A stretch of DNA of 64,000 nucleotides from Adineta vaga (Eukaryota > Rotifera), in the NCBI GenBank assembly GCA_021613535.1, contig CP075496.1, positions 3,906,001 through 3,970,000 on the forward strand, written 5' to 3'. Numbering within the stretch: position 1 is the stretch's first letter; each line of letters opens with the position of its first letter. The notes below the pieces were generated by a model that saw only the letters and a program-made list of their open reading frames with translations, did no database searches and was not told the DNA's origin. Shown piece by piece: positions 35,500 through 50,327 of the stretch. Both the position numbers and the translations under genes were made by a program.

Positions 35500-38223
35500 A
35501 TGACAGGCGAACCTCCATTAGCACAACAACAACGTGCTGTTGTGGAACTTTATGTTCGTTCAAAATGGATTAAAGCAAGTTTAGCTCTTGAGGATGAGAA
35601 TCTATTTATTGAATATGCACATAATAAACATGATCAACCGATATTAAATGAATCAATCAAACCATCGAATACGAATGATGAACCAATACAAAATAATGGT
35701 TCAACAACGAATTCTACGCCAGATACAATTACAAGTCAAAAACGAATTATTAAAATTTCTAAACCCGATAATACAGGACTTGGTAATTCAGAAATAAACT
35801 TGTCAATTTTCTTTTCGAATTGTTCTTTTTTTCTTTCTCTTATGAATGTTAGGAATCAGTATTAAAGGTGGAAGAGAAAATCGTATGCCAATTTTGATAA
35901 GTAAAATCTTTCCGAATATGCCTGCTGATCAAACTGGTCAATTATATGTTGGTGATGCTATTCTTTCTGTTAATGGAAAAGATTTACAACATGTTTCACA
36001 TGAAGAAGCAGTACAGATATTAAAAAAAGCTGGAAGAGACGTTGAACTTGAAGGTAAGTTGCATATAACTCATACAAATATGTTCAATATAATGATTAGT
36101 CGAGAGGAATATTGAAATTTTATTCACTTTTTATGATTAGATGAAGAATGAGGAAAGACTATATGACTTGAGTTTCCGGTAGAATTAATGGACTTGCAAT
36201 TCTGTTCGCTTGTATTTTTTACAGCTAATATGGTATTAAGGAAACGACGTACTTTCCTAGATCTTAATAGATGTGAAGGAAATTTTTCTTGTTCAGTAGA
36301 TTTTTCTATTTCCGAAGTATTTTTGTCGAACAAACAAAAACTGAATAGATTATCAAGCCGTTTCTATGTTCAATGAATAGAAATTGAGCGTTTCAGATTT
36401 TACTACTTATTCAAAACTTATTCATAATTGAATGTTTTTTTTTCTTCTCCGTATGATAAAAATTGAAAAGAAAAAGATCGTGTCTCAATAATTGATTTGA
36501 CATCAAAATAATCGTATAAAAAACGATCGACCTTGTAATAGTTTCTCCTGAATATCACCGATTCCACTATCATTCGAATTGAAGCATAACACATCAAATT
36601 AGTTCTTTGATCTACTAAAAGGTTATCATTTATAAACTCCAGGTGAACGATATTTTATAAAGGTCACGATTATATAATCATTATATTGATACATGTTGTA
36701 CAACATTAGGAAATTAAAACAATCAGAGATATTCTGTAAATAATTGTTCTATTAACATGAATTCTTTAATGTAATTTAGTTCGATATTTACGAGAAGTGA
36801 ATGTTTTAATGCAAAAGCAAGGTTCAACATATTCTCGTAAACAAAATCAACAATCTCAGGATAATTTAACTGAATCAAATATTTCATCATCAAGTTCACA
36901 AAATAAAGAAATGTCAAGTTCAAAGAAAAATCTTGCAAATAATTCTCCACCATCATCAAATGACTCAATACTTTATGAAACCAAACGTATATCACTTCGT
37001 TTATGTTATATATTTCGTCGTTCATCAATAACAAATGATAATCTTGTTTTATCATCAACAACAACATCAATGCCATTAGTAACAGCTCCATCATCCGTAT
37101 CGAATGGTTCTATATTAGATATAGTTTTACCTTATGCTCAAACATGTTACAGTGTACGATTTGTTGATGATATGCATGCAAGAAAATGGTTTCATATAAT
37201 TCATTCGAAAATTTCTCGTTGTTTATTGGAAATTTTACCGGAAATTGAAGAACATTTTTGTGTTGCACGAAATGCAACTGAAGTTAAAGCATTAGGTTGG
37301 TTAACGGAACAGGTTAATAATGAAGAACCAAAATCTTGGAAACCTGTTTTTCTTGTTCTAACTGATGCTGAAATTTGTTTTCTTTGTTGTGCACCTGTAT
37401 CAAAACAAACCTGCCGTGAACCAGATATTGTTTATCCGATTCTTTCGACAAGGTAAATATTAGAAAATACATGTAATTATTAATCAACTATTTTTTTTAC
37501 GTTCTCGCTTCAGACTTGTACAAGCAACACGTGATGCGACAAATGATACTGATATTTCATTATTATCATTACGTGCTGGTACAAAATTTGGTGTAGTCTC
37601 ACATATATTTCGAGTTGAAACTAAAGCAGATTTAAATTATTGGAATAAAGCAATCAATCAATCTTTACAAAGTGCTGTTGTACGAACTAAAGAAGTTGTT
37701 TTTCGTAAGTATTTTCTTTCATTCTATATATCTTGATTGATTGATAGACTTGAATAATAGAATAGATAGTATACGACAAGATTTTTTTGAGCTATTTGAA
37801 AGCGAATTTTTGGATGTAATTAGAATAAATATTGTTGTTGATTTATTTTTTTAGCTTGTAAATGGAATAATCGAACGTGTAAATTATTTTTACATTATGA
37901 ACATGGCTTTACTTTATATAGTGATCCGACTGATTCAGTAACGAGTGGTGGGAATACTCCTAGTATTGGTAATGTTCGTTTACTATGGCAACAACCGTTT
38001 GAAAAACTACGTTCGTCAGCTGATGATAGTGAACATTTATTAACTTTAGATTTTCATGGTGAAGAAGGAGTTGTCGTATGTTGAAAGATAATTTTGAATT
38101 TTTACCAATAAATCAATCTTGTACTTTTAGGAATTAGATTTTGGAACTTCTCCGAAACCATTTGTCTTCCATTTACATGCATTTCTATCAGCAAAAGCAG
38201 CACGAATTGGTCTTATTGGTTGA
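35500..38223 (+). CDS. syntrophin (alpha/beta type)
   Basis: Cytoplasmic adaptor of the dystrophin complex that links membrane lipids, channels and signalling enzymes. Six exons (35500-35782, 35853-36053, 36780-37452, 37514-37704, 37855-38075, 38131-38223) give 553 residues. The first PH half ([20 protein letters not shown]) is interrupted, as usual in syntrophins, by a PDZ domain ([36 protein letters not shown]). Then come the second PH half, a second PH domain ([20 protein letters not shown], ending [11 protein letters not shown]) and the syntrophin-unique C-terminus ([36 protein letters not shown]). The PDZ carboxylate loop is GLGI. Intron 2 is about 726 nt, more than ten times the local norm. 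Confidence 0.93.
36054..36779 (+). other. long intron 2 of syntrophin
   Basis: A 726-nt intron between the PDZ exon and the second half of PH1, in a window where introns are usually 45-70 nt. Both strands carry 60-70 codon frames (36124-36333 minus, 36188-36376 plus) that I consider chance. I see no nested gene or repeat ends. Confidence 0.6.
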
Positions 38224-39134
38224 ATAATTTTCTTTCTTTTTTTTCTTGCATTAACATCTTCTTTTTCTAGTCATTTAAACGAAAATAAACTTTTGTGCGA
38301 TCTTTATGCCTTGATGTGTTGTAGGACAGTTACCCGTTTTGTTTTTTGTTTTGTTTTTCTTTCTTCTTCTCTTTTTCTAATTTGCCTTGCCTTACACACA
38401 TAATCTTTCTCAGATACTTGTATTCTTTTCTTTTTTATCAATGCAAAACAAAATGATTATTTTTTTTGTTGTTTTTTAATTGATGCCAAAAAAAATGCAT
38501 GAATCAATTATCTTCATCCATGGACGTTTTCCTGTTTTTCTTTTTCATGTATTATTATGATTGGTATTCTTACTACTTTTATTATTATATAACAGTTCTT
38601 CTCCTTTTTCCCTGTGTGTACGTCCGCGTTTTCTTCTCTTTGCACCGATACCTTCAAAACAAAGAAATTTTACGTATTGTATTCTCTTTTCGTTGATGAG
38701 ATGATGAATCAAATTACGAAAATAAAAACTTGATTTCATAGTTAAGATAATAAAATGATTCATTTTAGAAGTTTTTTCTATTTTTCGATAAGTGATAAGA
38801 TTTGATCGACGCATATCGAAGATCAAACTAAGAAAAAAAAGTGTCAGCTGACTCGACGAAGACATGATGACTCATACCAATCATATATAAAGTATGCGTT
38901 GTTTTGCTTTTCTCTTTTTTTCTTCTACACGATTCTCTTCATGTAACGACCGTCGACATATAAAAAGTGCACAAAAGCATACATGTAGTCAGTAAGAAAG
39001 AAAAAAAAACGACTCCATCGACAACATTCACAAACACAATCATATGACTTGTTATTAAAACGAGAGAAAAACACAAGCAGGTTACTAAAAAGTACTTTTC
39101 TATTTTCAGATATTTCTTTTCAAAAAAATAAAAG
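38224..39134. other. intergenic region, T- and C-rich
   Basis: About 910 bp with the syntrophin 3'UTR and the cathepsin promoter. Strongly T-rich on the plus strand near 38330-38640. No gene called; the 106-codon minus frame at 38545-38865 is low in complexity. Confidence 0.5.
39118..39119 (+). promoter_or_regulatory. orphan 3' splice site 15 nt before the cathepsin ATG
   Basis: ACTTTTCTATTTTCAG is a strong pyrimidine-rich acceptor with no coding exon upstream, as the signal peptide is complete downstream. Candidate site for a spliced leader or a 5'UTR intron. Confidence 0.45.
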
Positions 39135-40670
<1,536 letters not shown>

Positions 40671-43600
40671 TTCAAATTGAACCAAATCAAAAACTATTTG
40701 AACATTTTTCTCTCCTTTATCTGCTTTCTTTGGTTCTAATGTAAATTTTTTCGATCTTCGACTAATATCATTGTATATGAAACAAAAAAAATCCATATCT
40801 TTTTTTTTGTTGTTTGTATCGTGTCTTAGCAGGAATTTTCAATTGTTTGTACATAGTGCAGAACGATGAAATTCATTTATGTAGTATTTTTCTCTTTGCT
40901 TGCTATTTGCTTATTTTCATTCTTCTTTCTTCTTTGTTTGTGAAAAAATTCTTTAAATATTATAAGCATGAGTTATTAAAATATATTTGAAAACAAATTT
41001 CATTGTATACTATGGGATATAGATATATGAAGTTATTTATTTAGTAATCATAATACCACAGTTTGATATATCAATACAAAGTTTATTTTCTCAATGTGGT
41101 GGATACTTGTAGAGCGGTAGACAATAACTATATTATGGTTCATATCATCTAATTGTCTAATGATTGTAAACTATTGAAATAAAAAGTCTAATCTATCGTA
41201 CGATTATTTTAAAGTAATTATTATATTTTGCTTGAATTCGTTCTATGTATCATAAAGTTGAAAATACACATTATTGATATGATGAACGAAATCAATAAAT
41301 TGAAGATTGAGAATAATTTGATGTACAAAAAGAAAAATTTACTGATGCGACCTAACATACATTACCTTATTTGTTTTTATTAGCAACGGAATGTTCTTTA
41401 CTCTTTGTTTCTAAATAGTAAAAACTATTACTTCGTTTTGCTTTTAAAACAAATGTGAAGATTAAATAAATACAGGTAGACACGAAATGATTGGGGAAAA
41501 ATGGTATAGAACTCTTTTCTATCATTGAGAGAAAAACCGTCCTACATTTTTTCCCTATGACTAATAGCGTATCGCACATATTATTTAGCGGATATGCGAG
41601 GAAAAATTCCTTTATCTTTTTCTATTGTAGGAAAATTCCATCTAGATACAATGTGTAATCAAGATGTTCTTCATTTTTCTCCCCAGTATTATTTATCATC
41701 CCATAGCAATAAATACGATGTATCTATTGTTACTAACATTTAATCATGATTAAATAAACTAATTGAAATAAAGGTTGATATATTACTTATTTTTTTCCTT
41801 TTACACAACTAAATTTTCCCATTCATTGTTCACTCTGATAAGGATATTCTATAATTCGAATTAATGAATGATACTACAGAGAAAGTAAAAGTTTATCGAT
41901 CTGTTTTTCAGATATGTTAGTAAACTACTAAATAAAGTAGATTCGTTAAATAATTTTGTATGAGAAAAGTTATTTGATCGACAAATTAAATTGAATATGA
42001 AATAATTAAATGATAAATCTTCTAAAAACTATTTTATTGAGATATCTATGTTGATCTGAATTTAGTAAATCTATCTTCATGTGTCTGATAAGTAAAAACA
42101 GCACGTAGTATATATATCAATTACATCTGCTTTTCATTATGAAAAAATCCTCAATAGAAAAGAAAGATTACCTCGTAGGGAAAAAACCCAATCGGCAAAT
42201 TGAATAGAGCTATAAATGAAACAGAAAAATGTCTCTTTTAGTATTATTTGTATTGACTCGTATTTCGAATAACTGTATTGCGAAATTAATTTTGTAAAGA
42301 TCTTGCTATTGACTGTATCGAATCAAGCTCGTAAGTAAAGATTCTCTTTTTTTATTATATCGCGTTCCATAGATCCTTAGCTAGAGAATAAATACTTTTA
42401 TTTCATCGTTTATTTTATTCTACTTCATTTGATAGAAAGTATTCTGAAATCAAAAAGAATATTTAGAGGTAATAGATTTCGTTTCGAATGATATGCGAAA
42501 ATGTTGCGATGGTAGTGTGTGATTTTTACATGAGTTCGAAAAATTCTTTATTCTAATAGCGCAGATATTGTTATTTATGGCGCCTGAATTTCTTTTTTTA
42601 TCCAATCATATCTATGCAATTGTTTAAAGTGAGAAGGTTACCTATAAGGTGGAATATTTCGTGATTATTTCGATCATACTTCTATAATTCATACTGACTG
42701 AATGACAACATTTTAAATATTGCAATAGTTGTTAGCTTTCCATGCTTTTCGACTTTTGTGTATTGACGTTTAATAAAAAAATATTGACTAATAAACTACC
42801 AAGGAAGTAAAACTGAAATGGGAAGTGGGAAGCAATATAAAGGCTATGACTTATTTTCTTATTCACATAGATTTCATATGTACTCCAAAAGTATAGGATT
42901 CTATGAAGTATTTCATTTTTGAAATCGAAGTCGACAGGATTGAATTACTATTTAAGTATTTGATATAGTATGTAGAAATCCTTTCCAAAATAAGAGTGAG
43001 TAATATTGTTGTAAGTCATAGTTATGTAACAAATGGAGTTACAATTAATATCTTAGAGAGCAATCGTGATAAAATCACACGTAGGAAGACAATCATCATG
43101 AATCAATAAATTGATTGCGGAAGGATATGATTCGTAAGTTATTTCCTTCAACGATCACTTTCGACGTATATAAATGAAATTGAATAGTAACGATATGTCA
43201 TTAGATAAATTATTTCAATAGTTCGTTAAAAGTATCTTGCAAACGCAAGTAACAGTGCTAATACAGATATCGTGAGTATTTATACACTACTTTAATCTCT
43301 TTCTCTTTATCGTTCTTATCTTCATCTGTATTCTTTTCACACCTTACCGTTATCACGTATTATTCCTCCTTTCATGTTAAGATTATGCATCATATTCCAA
43401 ATGATAGATATTTAAGTTTCCTATTGAGGTTGAATGTTTCATTATTAATCCATTTCCATAGAATAATTAAAGTAGGCAGAAAAAAGACCATGTTAGCCAT
43501 TGCCAGTTCTTTCTTATTTGACATTCGTCTCCATAAAATATCAAATGTGATGTTGAGCTTGCGAAATTTGAATTGATATGTTCTATAGCTGATAAGTTAT

Positions 43601-44268
43601 TGCATTATCAAGTAACATAACTTTCTGAAATTTTCTTCATTATTAGTAATTTGATAAGATTTAGCCACGTAATGCATGATTTTACCTTATCCAAGAATAT
43701 TCGCCGACAAATTTCTTTCAAATGAAAACAAACAAATTGCTTTTTTTCTTTTCTATATGCACTATATGCATGATTTACTATACACGTGTCTTTCTTATTT
43801 TATCTGACGTATTGTCCGTAAAACTGCTGTGAAAATCAATATTTTGCAGAACAAACAGTGAAAGATATCAAAATAAATCAAAAACTTAAGATTTTTATTC
43901 CACATTCACAGTTCAATAGAATACTATAAAGCGAAAGGATGAAATAAATAGTAACCTTTTCAATCCCGCATGATACCTCGTAGATACAACACAGAACTCA
44001 AAAGATTTTATTTTGTTCTTTCGTCGTCTTAGAAGACAAATATCATATGATGTTCTACTGAATCAATACATGTGACTATTCCTATTACAGCAATTTCTTG
44101 TTTTTCTTGTTTTTTTCATTCTTATTTTTACCTGTGAAAGGAAAAATGACGTCACTATTTGGGTATTTTCCATGATAGAAGAGATTAGTTTTTACTATAA
44201 AATGTGTATTTGAAATACTATAAAACATCATTTAGATTCAACAGTGTTTTATTAAAATAATATTTGGT
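40671..44268. other. 3.6 kb gene-poor region
   Basis: AT-rich DNA between cathepsin and the IAP gene with no exon pattern I can support on either strand. Short frames at 41367-41579 (minus) and 43385-43576 (plus) show no domain and no splice partners. It may hold regulatory DNA or old decayed repeats. Confidence 0.5.
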
Positions 44269-46347
44269 ATGGCATCGAAGATGATTTCTACGACAAACAA
44301 CTCATTAAAAAGAACTTTACCAAATGAATTCACGTCAAGACCATCATCGGATTCTATATCAGAATTACGACGATTAGCAACATTTCAATCTTGGAAAGAA
44401 AATCGAAATCCAACGGTTTCAAAAAGTAAACTGGCAAAAACAGGATTTACATATGATGAAAATGTACATAAAATAAAATGTGCGATATGTGACTTTGAAT
44501 TCGACTTACATCAGATGGATATTGATCCAATGGAAGAACATCTTGAACAAAGTCCAGAGTGTAAATTTGCTTTACTTCGTAATGAATTTTTTAACAAAAC
44601 AGGTGTGTTATCTTCTTTTACGAATAAAATAAAAGGTTGACTATTTATTTTTCACAAAAAATTTATTTAGATCAACAATTGTCACACTTAACAGCATCAC
44701 CAACTTCTCAAAATGACAAACATAATTCGAACCATTATGAACATATCGACATGGAAACAGATAATCATCTCGATGATCTATCTTCTCCAAAGTCGTTTCT
44801 TCGTACATTATCTAATATTATCATTCTTCAATTGCGAAGTAATACATTCTCTAATTGGCCATTAATCACACCTTCTGCAAAAGACATGATTGATGCAGGA
44901 TGGTCTTATACTAACATTGGTGATCGAGTTATTTGTCTGGATTGTAACGCATTATTTCATAGATGGGAAAACACGGATATGCCATATGAAATTCATCGAC
45001 TAAAATCTCCTCGATGTCTATTTGTACTATCGTATGAGAAAAGAACAATAAATACATCTCCAGCGACAATAACTATAACTACTGCACCGAAAACACAAGT
45101 AGTTGTTGGAGCTGCAAATACGACGTATAAACTAGCATGTCATCGACATGAATCATTCAAAAACTGGCCACATACTGAAGAAAATCCATTACCTTCAATC
45201 GAATCATTCGTTGATGCTGGATTTTTCTATACAGGTTTGAAATTCCCCACGATCTAAAATATTCCTAATCAGCTTTATTGTTTTTTCTAGGCGAAGGAAC
45301 GATTGTAAAATGTTTTTATTGTAATAATGCACTACGTAATTGGCAAGGTAGTGATGATCCAAAAATTGAGCATGCTCGTTGGTATCCCGAATGTGCGTAT
45401 ATTCGACAGTATATGGGAGAGGACTTATATCAAGCTATACAAAGAAAGAATCAGCAGCTGAAAAGTATGTTAAAGCGAAAAGAGGAAGGAAAAGAAAGAC
45501 TTACTTTGTTCTTTTTCTTTTAAAAATAGCTCAACAAAATAATGTGACTAATCAAAAATCACAAATAAATTTATGGACAAATGATGAAATCGATCGAATG
45601 GTAAAAGCTCGTCTTGATTTGCCAATCATTGAAAAACTTCGACAAACTGGTTTTACTATGCCAATTATTCGGTTAGTTTATATCTTAAAGATCATTTAAT
45701 CCATCTTAAGTATTATTCTCGTTTTTAGAAAATCATTTGAGATGCAATTGAAGTTCAAAAGTAAGTCATTTGATAATGAAAATCATTTTCTTTCATATGT
45801 AATATTTTTGTTTCATTTGTAGAAGATGATTTTAAAACAGACAATGATTTACGATATGGTTGTCTAATACTTCATCAACAAGTGAAATTAATCAATGGAA
45901 ATGATAGTATTATATTGGTTCCACAAAATTGGATAAAAACATATTCCGATGATCAACAACAACAAAAAAAAGCACCAGTAACAAAAACTCCTCAATTACC
46001 AGTTAAAACCAGTATGTATTCTATCTCTTTTCTTGAAAATCTTATAATTCTACGTATTTTGTTATAGATAGTGAATCTCAAAAAGTTAGTGCACCTGTTA
46101 TTTCACGACCCAAACTAACACAAAAGCCAAGTATGATTTATTTAGAAGATAATCTTTAGATGCATCTTTTCGTTTTATTGTTTTAGATGACGAAACAATA
46201 CTATGTGTACTATGTCTTGAAGCAGAACGTCAAATAGCGTGTCTTCCATGCGGTCATTTGACTAGCTGCGTTGCTTGTGGACATGGTTTACGAGTGTGTC
46301 CTATTTGTCGAGCACCAGTGAAAGCTTTTGTTCGAATATATATGTAA
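44269..46347 (+). CDS. inhibitor of apoptosis protein, three BIR domains plus RING
   Basis: IAP-family protein expected to bind caspases or their regulators through BIR domains and to ubiquitinate them through the RING. Eight exons (44269-44602, 44671-45234, 45291-45464, 45530-45671, 45729-45760, 45823-46011, 46068-46130, 46187-46347) give 552 residues. BIR1 has CAICDFEFDL, then His and Cys (EEHLEQSPEC), but lacks the usual Trp. BIR2 has VICLDCNALFHRW and HRLKSPRC. BIR3 has VKCFYCNNALRNWQGSDDP and EHARWYPEC. A helical segment (LPIIEKLRQTGFTMPIIRKS) lies where XIAP and cIAPs carry a UBA domain. The C-terminal RING is CVLCLEAERQIACLPCGHLT, then CPICR, ending FVRIYM. The layout matches XIAP/BIRC2/3-type proteins; no CARD is seen. 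Confidence 0.93.
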
Positions 46348-47119
46348 TTTAACAATGAATTGGATTTAGTAACTTGGAATTCTATTATCACTTACTCCTG
46401 AGATACAAAACCGTTTATATGAAATTTTATTTTTACAGTGTAAAATGAGTGAGAAATTAGAAAATCGAATTTGATGCAGACTAAATTATATCATTCCTGG
46501 TCAATTGCCTTAGTGTATTGTATATTCGACAAGACTACAGTATTGTTTATAAATGAATTGAACAAGTGATGAATGTCAAGTTTGTATAAATACCGACGAT
46601 GGTTAATTCTTGTTAATGCTATTGTGAATAAAGCTTTTTCAATGATCAATATGCATTTATTATTCGAAGAGCTGTTAAAATTCAAAATGGAAAAGTATTG
46701 AACTTAATAACTAAAAACGCTTAAATATTTGATTTCATTTCTACGATTTGCTCAAAATTTTAGTGTTATTATGTATTGTTTTGAAAAGTTAGCAGTTTTA
46801 GAATTGCATAAGAAGAGTGGTATTAATCAAGAGAACGTTTAAAATCTATTCTGTAATTAAAACTCAACTGAGAGTTAGACAACTTAAAAATTCTTCTGAA
46901 TTCTTATTTTGTAGAACTTAACATATCGATTGTTCTCGTAATGGTAGATTATTAAAGTTAGACATCTTATGAATGTATAAATTTTCTCTAATAATTCATT
47001 TTTCTTTGTACACTTTTGAACATATTGTATGAGCATGACATTTTCCTACTAATTATTTGTAGCTATTTACGTCGTAATATTAAACCCAAGTATATTTATT
47101 TGTAAACATACATTTTTTC
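46348..47119. other. intergenic region after the IAP gene
   Basis: About 770 bp with no gene. AATAAA at 46627-46632 is a possible poly(A) signal of the IAP gene. Confidence 0.5.
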
Positions 47120-47575
47120 TTATATAATCATATTATCTTTATTTTCATAATCTGAAACAAGTTGATGTAAACATTCATTTCATTCTATTTCTAATTTATC
47201 TGCTATCAATTTCGATTTTTCAATTTTACTCATCACATCTACAGAACACTGTCTATTATAATCTGGAAGGTTTTTTTCATAATTAATCTGGATGAACGAA
47301 TAAAGTTGTTGGAAAATAACATATCTTTTGTGCATTGTACGTCACTAGAGCATCAAATGTCATGTTCTTATGGAAATTCTAGTAGATGGAATAATATGAA
47401 TTGAAAGTAGACTTTGTTCTGCAGTTATTCTTTCCCGAATTCCAAGAAAAGTAGTTCACAGTTACTCACTCAGGTTTATTACGCATTAAAACAATATGTT
47501 TTTTTTCAACTGTCATTGTGATTTTATCCTTTTCTTTACTATTGACAGAATGAGTTATAAGCAAATAAATAAAGA
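47120..47575 (-). pseudogene. decayed coding fragment of unknown family
   Basis: On the minus strand, protein-like sequence runs through several frames with breaks, as expected for a dead gene. One piece (about 47575-47470) reads KDKITMTVEKKHIVLMRNKP and ends at a plausible GTGAGT donor. An acceptor at 47419-47420 (CTGCAG) leads to QSLLSIHIIPSTRISIRT. A frameshift follows and the next piece reads MTFDALVTYNAQKICYFPTT. Another frame change gives NLPDYNRQCSVDVMSKIEKS, continuing through an in-frame TGA (47180-47182) to LHQLVSDYENKDNMII and a stop at 47120-47122. The codon style is like real genes here. I do not recognise the family. It could be a truncated duplicate of a gene elsewhere or part of a mobile element. 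Confidence 0.45.
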
Positions 47576-50327
47576 TATGGATGCAATTTTAAGAAGTAGA
47601 AGAGAAGCTCGCTCGTTGTATTGGATTTATACCTCGAATTGATCATGACGTCAATTATTCCCAAAATTATTCAGATTTATTTTAATTTTAGAAAAAGACT
47701 ACAAGTTTTCTCAAGAAATCTGTATATAAATTGAAAAATCACATGTTCGAATGAATTCTACAGGAAATGTAAAGCAAGAGATTCTTAATGTTGCATTCAA
47801 TAACATATAGATCTTTTCTTGAAACACAATGCATTGTATTATTCACTGATAAATAAAAGAAATTCAATTGAATAGATATTCATTCAGATCATCTTTATTA
47901 GATTTTAAATGTTACAATTAAAACAACAAATGAAAAAAGAAATTCTCTCTATCAAATCATGTATAAAATGAATAACAATTTCATCGATTAAATGATACAA
48001 ATGATCTGTAATATCTTTTTTGTCTTCGATATTTCTATTTACTAAATTAAATCATATGTAATACGTTGTTTATCAGCGAACATTATAGTATTCATAACCA
48101 CGTGCCTTAATAGTTCATTATATCTAATCAAGGGCATGTGATGAATACGTTCATGTTGCTTTATGTTAACAAATAGATAAAGAAAAGTTCGAAAAAAGAA
48201 AACTTACTTAACTTCTATTCGTACGAATAACCGAATCTTGTTGCTTTTAGTCCATTCAAGTATGAAACTTTTAGTAATGCTGACTACTAATCATACATCA
48301 AATTGATTTGTGACGACGACAACGAACAAAATCGAGTTTGTTACATATGGTCCTATGTCTTTTTTCTCTTTCCGGATATCCATAATTTTTCTTCTTCTTC
48401 TTCTTTTTTCAATCAATCGTTCAAAATGAGATTAACGATCGTTGTCGTCTGTTCACTAGTGACTTCATGTTCCTTCTATCTATCTCTCTCTCTCTTAAAG
48501 CAAAGATGAGCTCAACACACTTCATTTACTTCACTTACACGACAAACTCTTCATCATCACCATCTACATAAATATATATATATACTACCGCCGATCCAAT
48601 CCATATTGATTCATGTACGTATATATAGTTTCAAGAGAGAGGACGAGAGAGGCAGAGAGAAAAAAATCGGGAGATTACAATTTAGCTAAAGAGATTTTTT
48701 TTCAGTAACAAGAATAAAAAAAGGCGATCGTGTGTGTTCGCTTTTCTCTTATTCTTAATTGACAAAATGTACAAACATAATAAACACGCACATATATGCG
48801 CAACTAACGATGCTAAGCTTCTTAATCACCAATGTACACACATACATGTATCGACACTACTAGTCATTAGAGTCCAAAATCAATAAGAAGGTACCGAATA
48901 TAAGCATTTCATTCTCATTATATGTTCAGGAAACGCCTTTTTCTATTTTTAAAACAAACAATATAATGATTGATTAAAAAAAAAAGAATGAAGAAGAAAA
49001 TCTTTTTTGATTAATTAATATCTCGAATAAGTCGACCTGTAAATGTGTAATAGAAAAAAAAGGATGGAAAACGAACCCTGATAATAATAAAAAAGTTCCT
49101 TTTGAAATACATACTGGTCATGAAAGTATCTGATGATCTTATCTATGAGCATAACTAGTCTCACCGACTGAATATTTCATTTTTCAATATTGTATTCAAC
49201 TTGATCACAACTATCCATTTGCATGCATGATTTTCTCTTAAATCTATAATCAACCAATAGAATTGCGACATTAATAATTGTGGCGATATTATCAGCTTTG
49301 ACGAATGTTTATTTATTGCAAAAAATCAATAATATAATTCTTGCAGATTGTGCCAATTTTAGATACTGGTTATTATAGATGAATGAATGAGACATTATGT
49401 ATCAATCAAGTGATGTGTGTATTTGATGTTCACAGGATAACAGAATTCCTTTTTGTTCGTAAAGCACATTAAACATATCGAAAATTTTCACTTTTCTCGT
49501 CTATATATATATATATATTAGAAAATATATGGTGCTTTTCTTTCAAATTGGTCGTCAATTATCAATGTTCATTCTTTTCCTTCCATTTCTTTCTATTGTG
49601 ATACAATTACAGACGAACAAAATAATACGATCTACAATGTACAAGCAGATACAAAAATTGGACTTTTCTAAAACAAATTCATCAGTCTACGATACCGTAT
49701 TTAGATAAAGGAAACAGATTTTTGTCGAATGACTGGTTTATGTGCTTATTTATCTCTTTTAAATTTGAAGTTCTAAATGTGTAGTATAAACGGAACGTTC
49801 ATCGACATAATATAACTAATGACTTAAAATAAATTGACGATAATTGATTTGCATACAAAACGAAGGTTTTTGGTTGCGCAAATAGGTTCAATAGATAGAG
49901 AGTACTCAAATCATTATAATAACCTCTAAAAAAATGAAAAATGAAAATGTGAAATTGTTGGGTCAGAAAACAGAAGGGTGATGCTCTTAAATGGTTGCTA
50001 GAAACAAACTAAAGAATTCTAAAAGTTAACTATTACATTTTTTAAACATTCGTCACCATTTATAAAAAACATTTTGAGCCTTCCCTAAATCGAATTTGTT
50101 CCACCGTCTATGTTTTCATCAAAACTATAGGAAATAACGGTAGTTCCTGCTGAAAATCAGTAAAATCCTTGACAAATCATGCCCATCTTCGAATTCGACC
50201 GAGATATTCATGGAATAATGCTGTGTAGAAAATTTCATGACAATCGGACTATTCTTTCATTTACGCTTCACTAATCTGTTTTATTAAGAATGATTAAAAA
50301 TCATAGATTTATTTTGGAAAAATATTT
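47576..50327. other. 2.75 kb gene-poor region with a possible repeat remnant
   Basis: AT-rich DNA without a supported gene. It has GA/CT-rich patches around 48480-48665 and a TA run at 49502-49518. The frame at 48303-48509 is low in complexity. From about 50140 to 50270 the sequence looks like the non-coding end of a DNA transposon (see findings), but no terminal repeat could be paired. Confidence 0.45.

Noticed and set aside
36124-36376. Frames of 62-69 codons on both strands in the syntrophin intron
   Set aside because: They overlap each other, have no domain and no splice partners.
38545-38865. 106-codon minus-strand frame
   Set aside because: No recognisable features, in the 3' region of syntrophin, and with no splice context.
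41108-41125. tRNA-like stretch AGAGCGGTAG
   Set aside because: It recalls a D-arm, but there is no T-arm GTTCGA-type sequence or acceptor stem at the right distance.
43385-43576. 63-codon frame with GRKKTMLAIASSFLF, reminiscent of a transporter motif
   Set aside because: No flanking exons or further transporter segments on either side; probably chance in gene-poor DNA.
48303-48509. 68-codon frame with a signal-peptide-like part
   Set aside because: Low-complexity Ser/Leu runs from CT-rich DNA, and no supporting exon.
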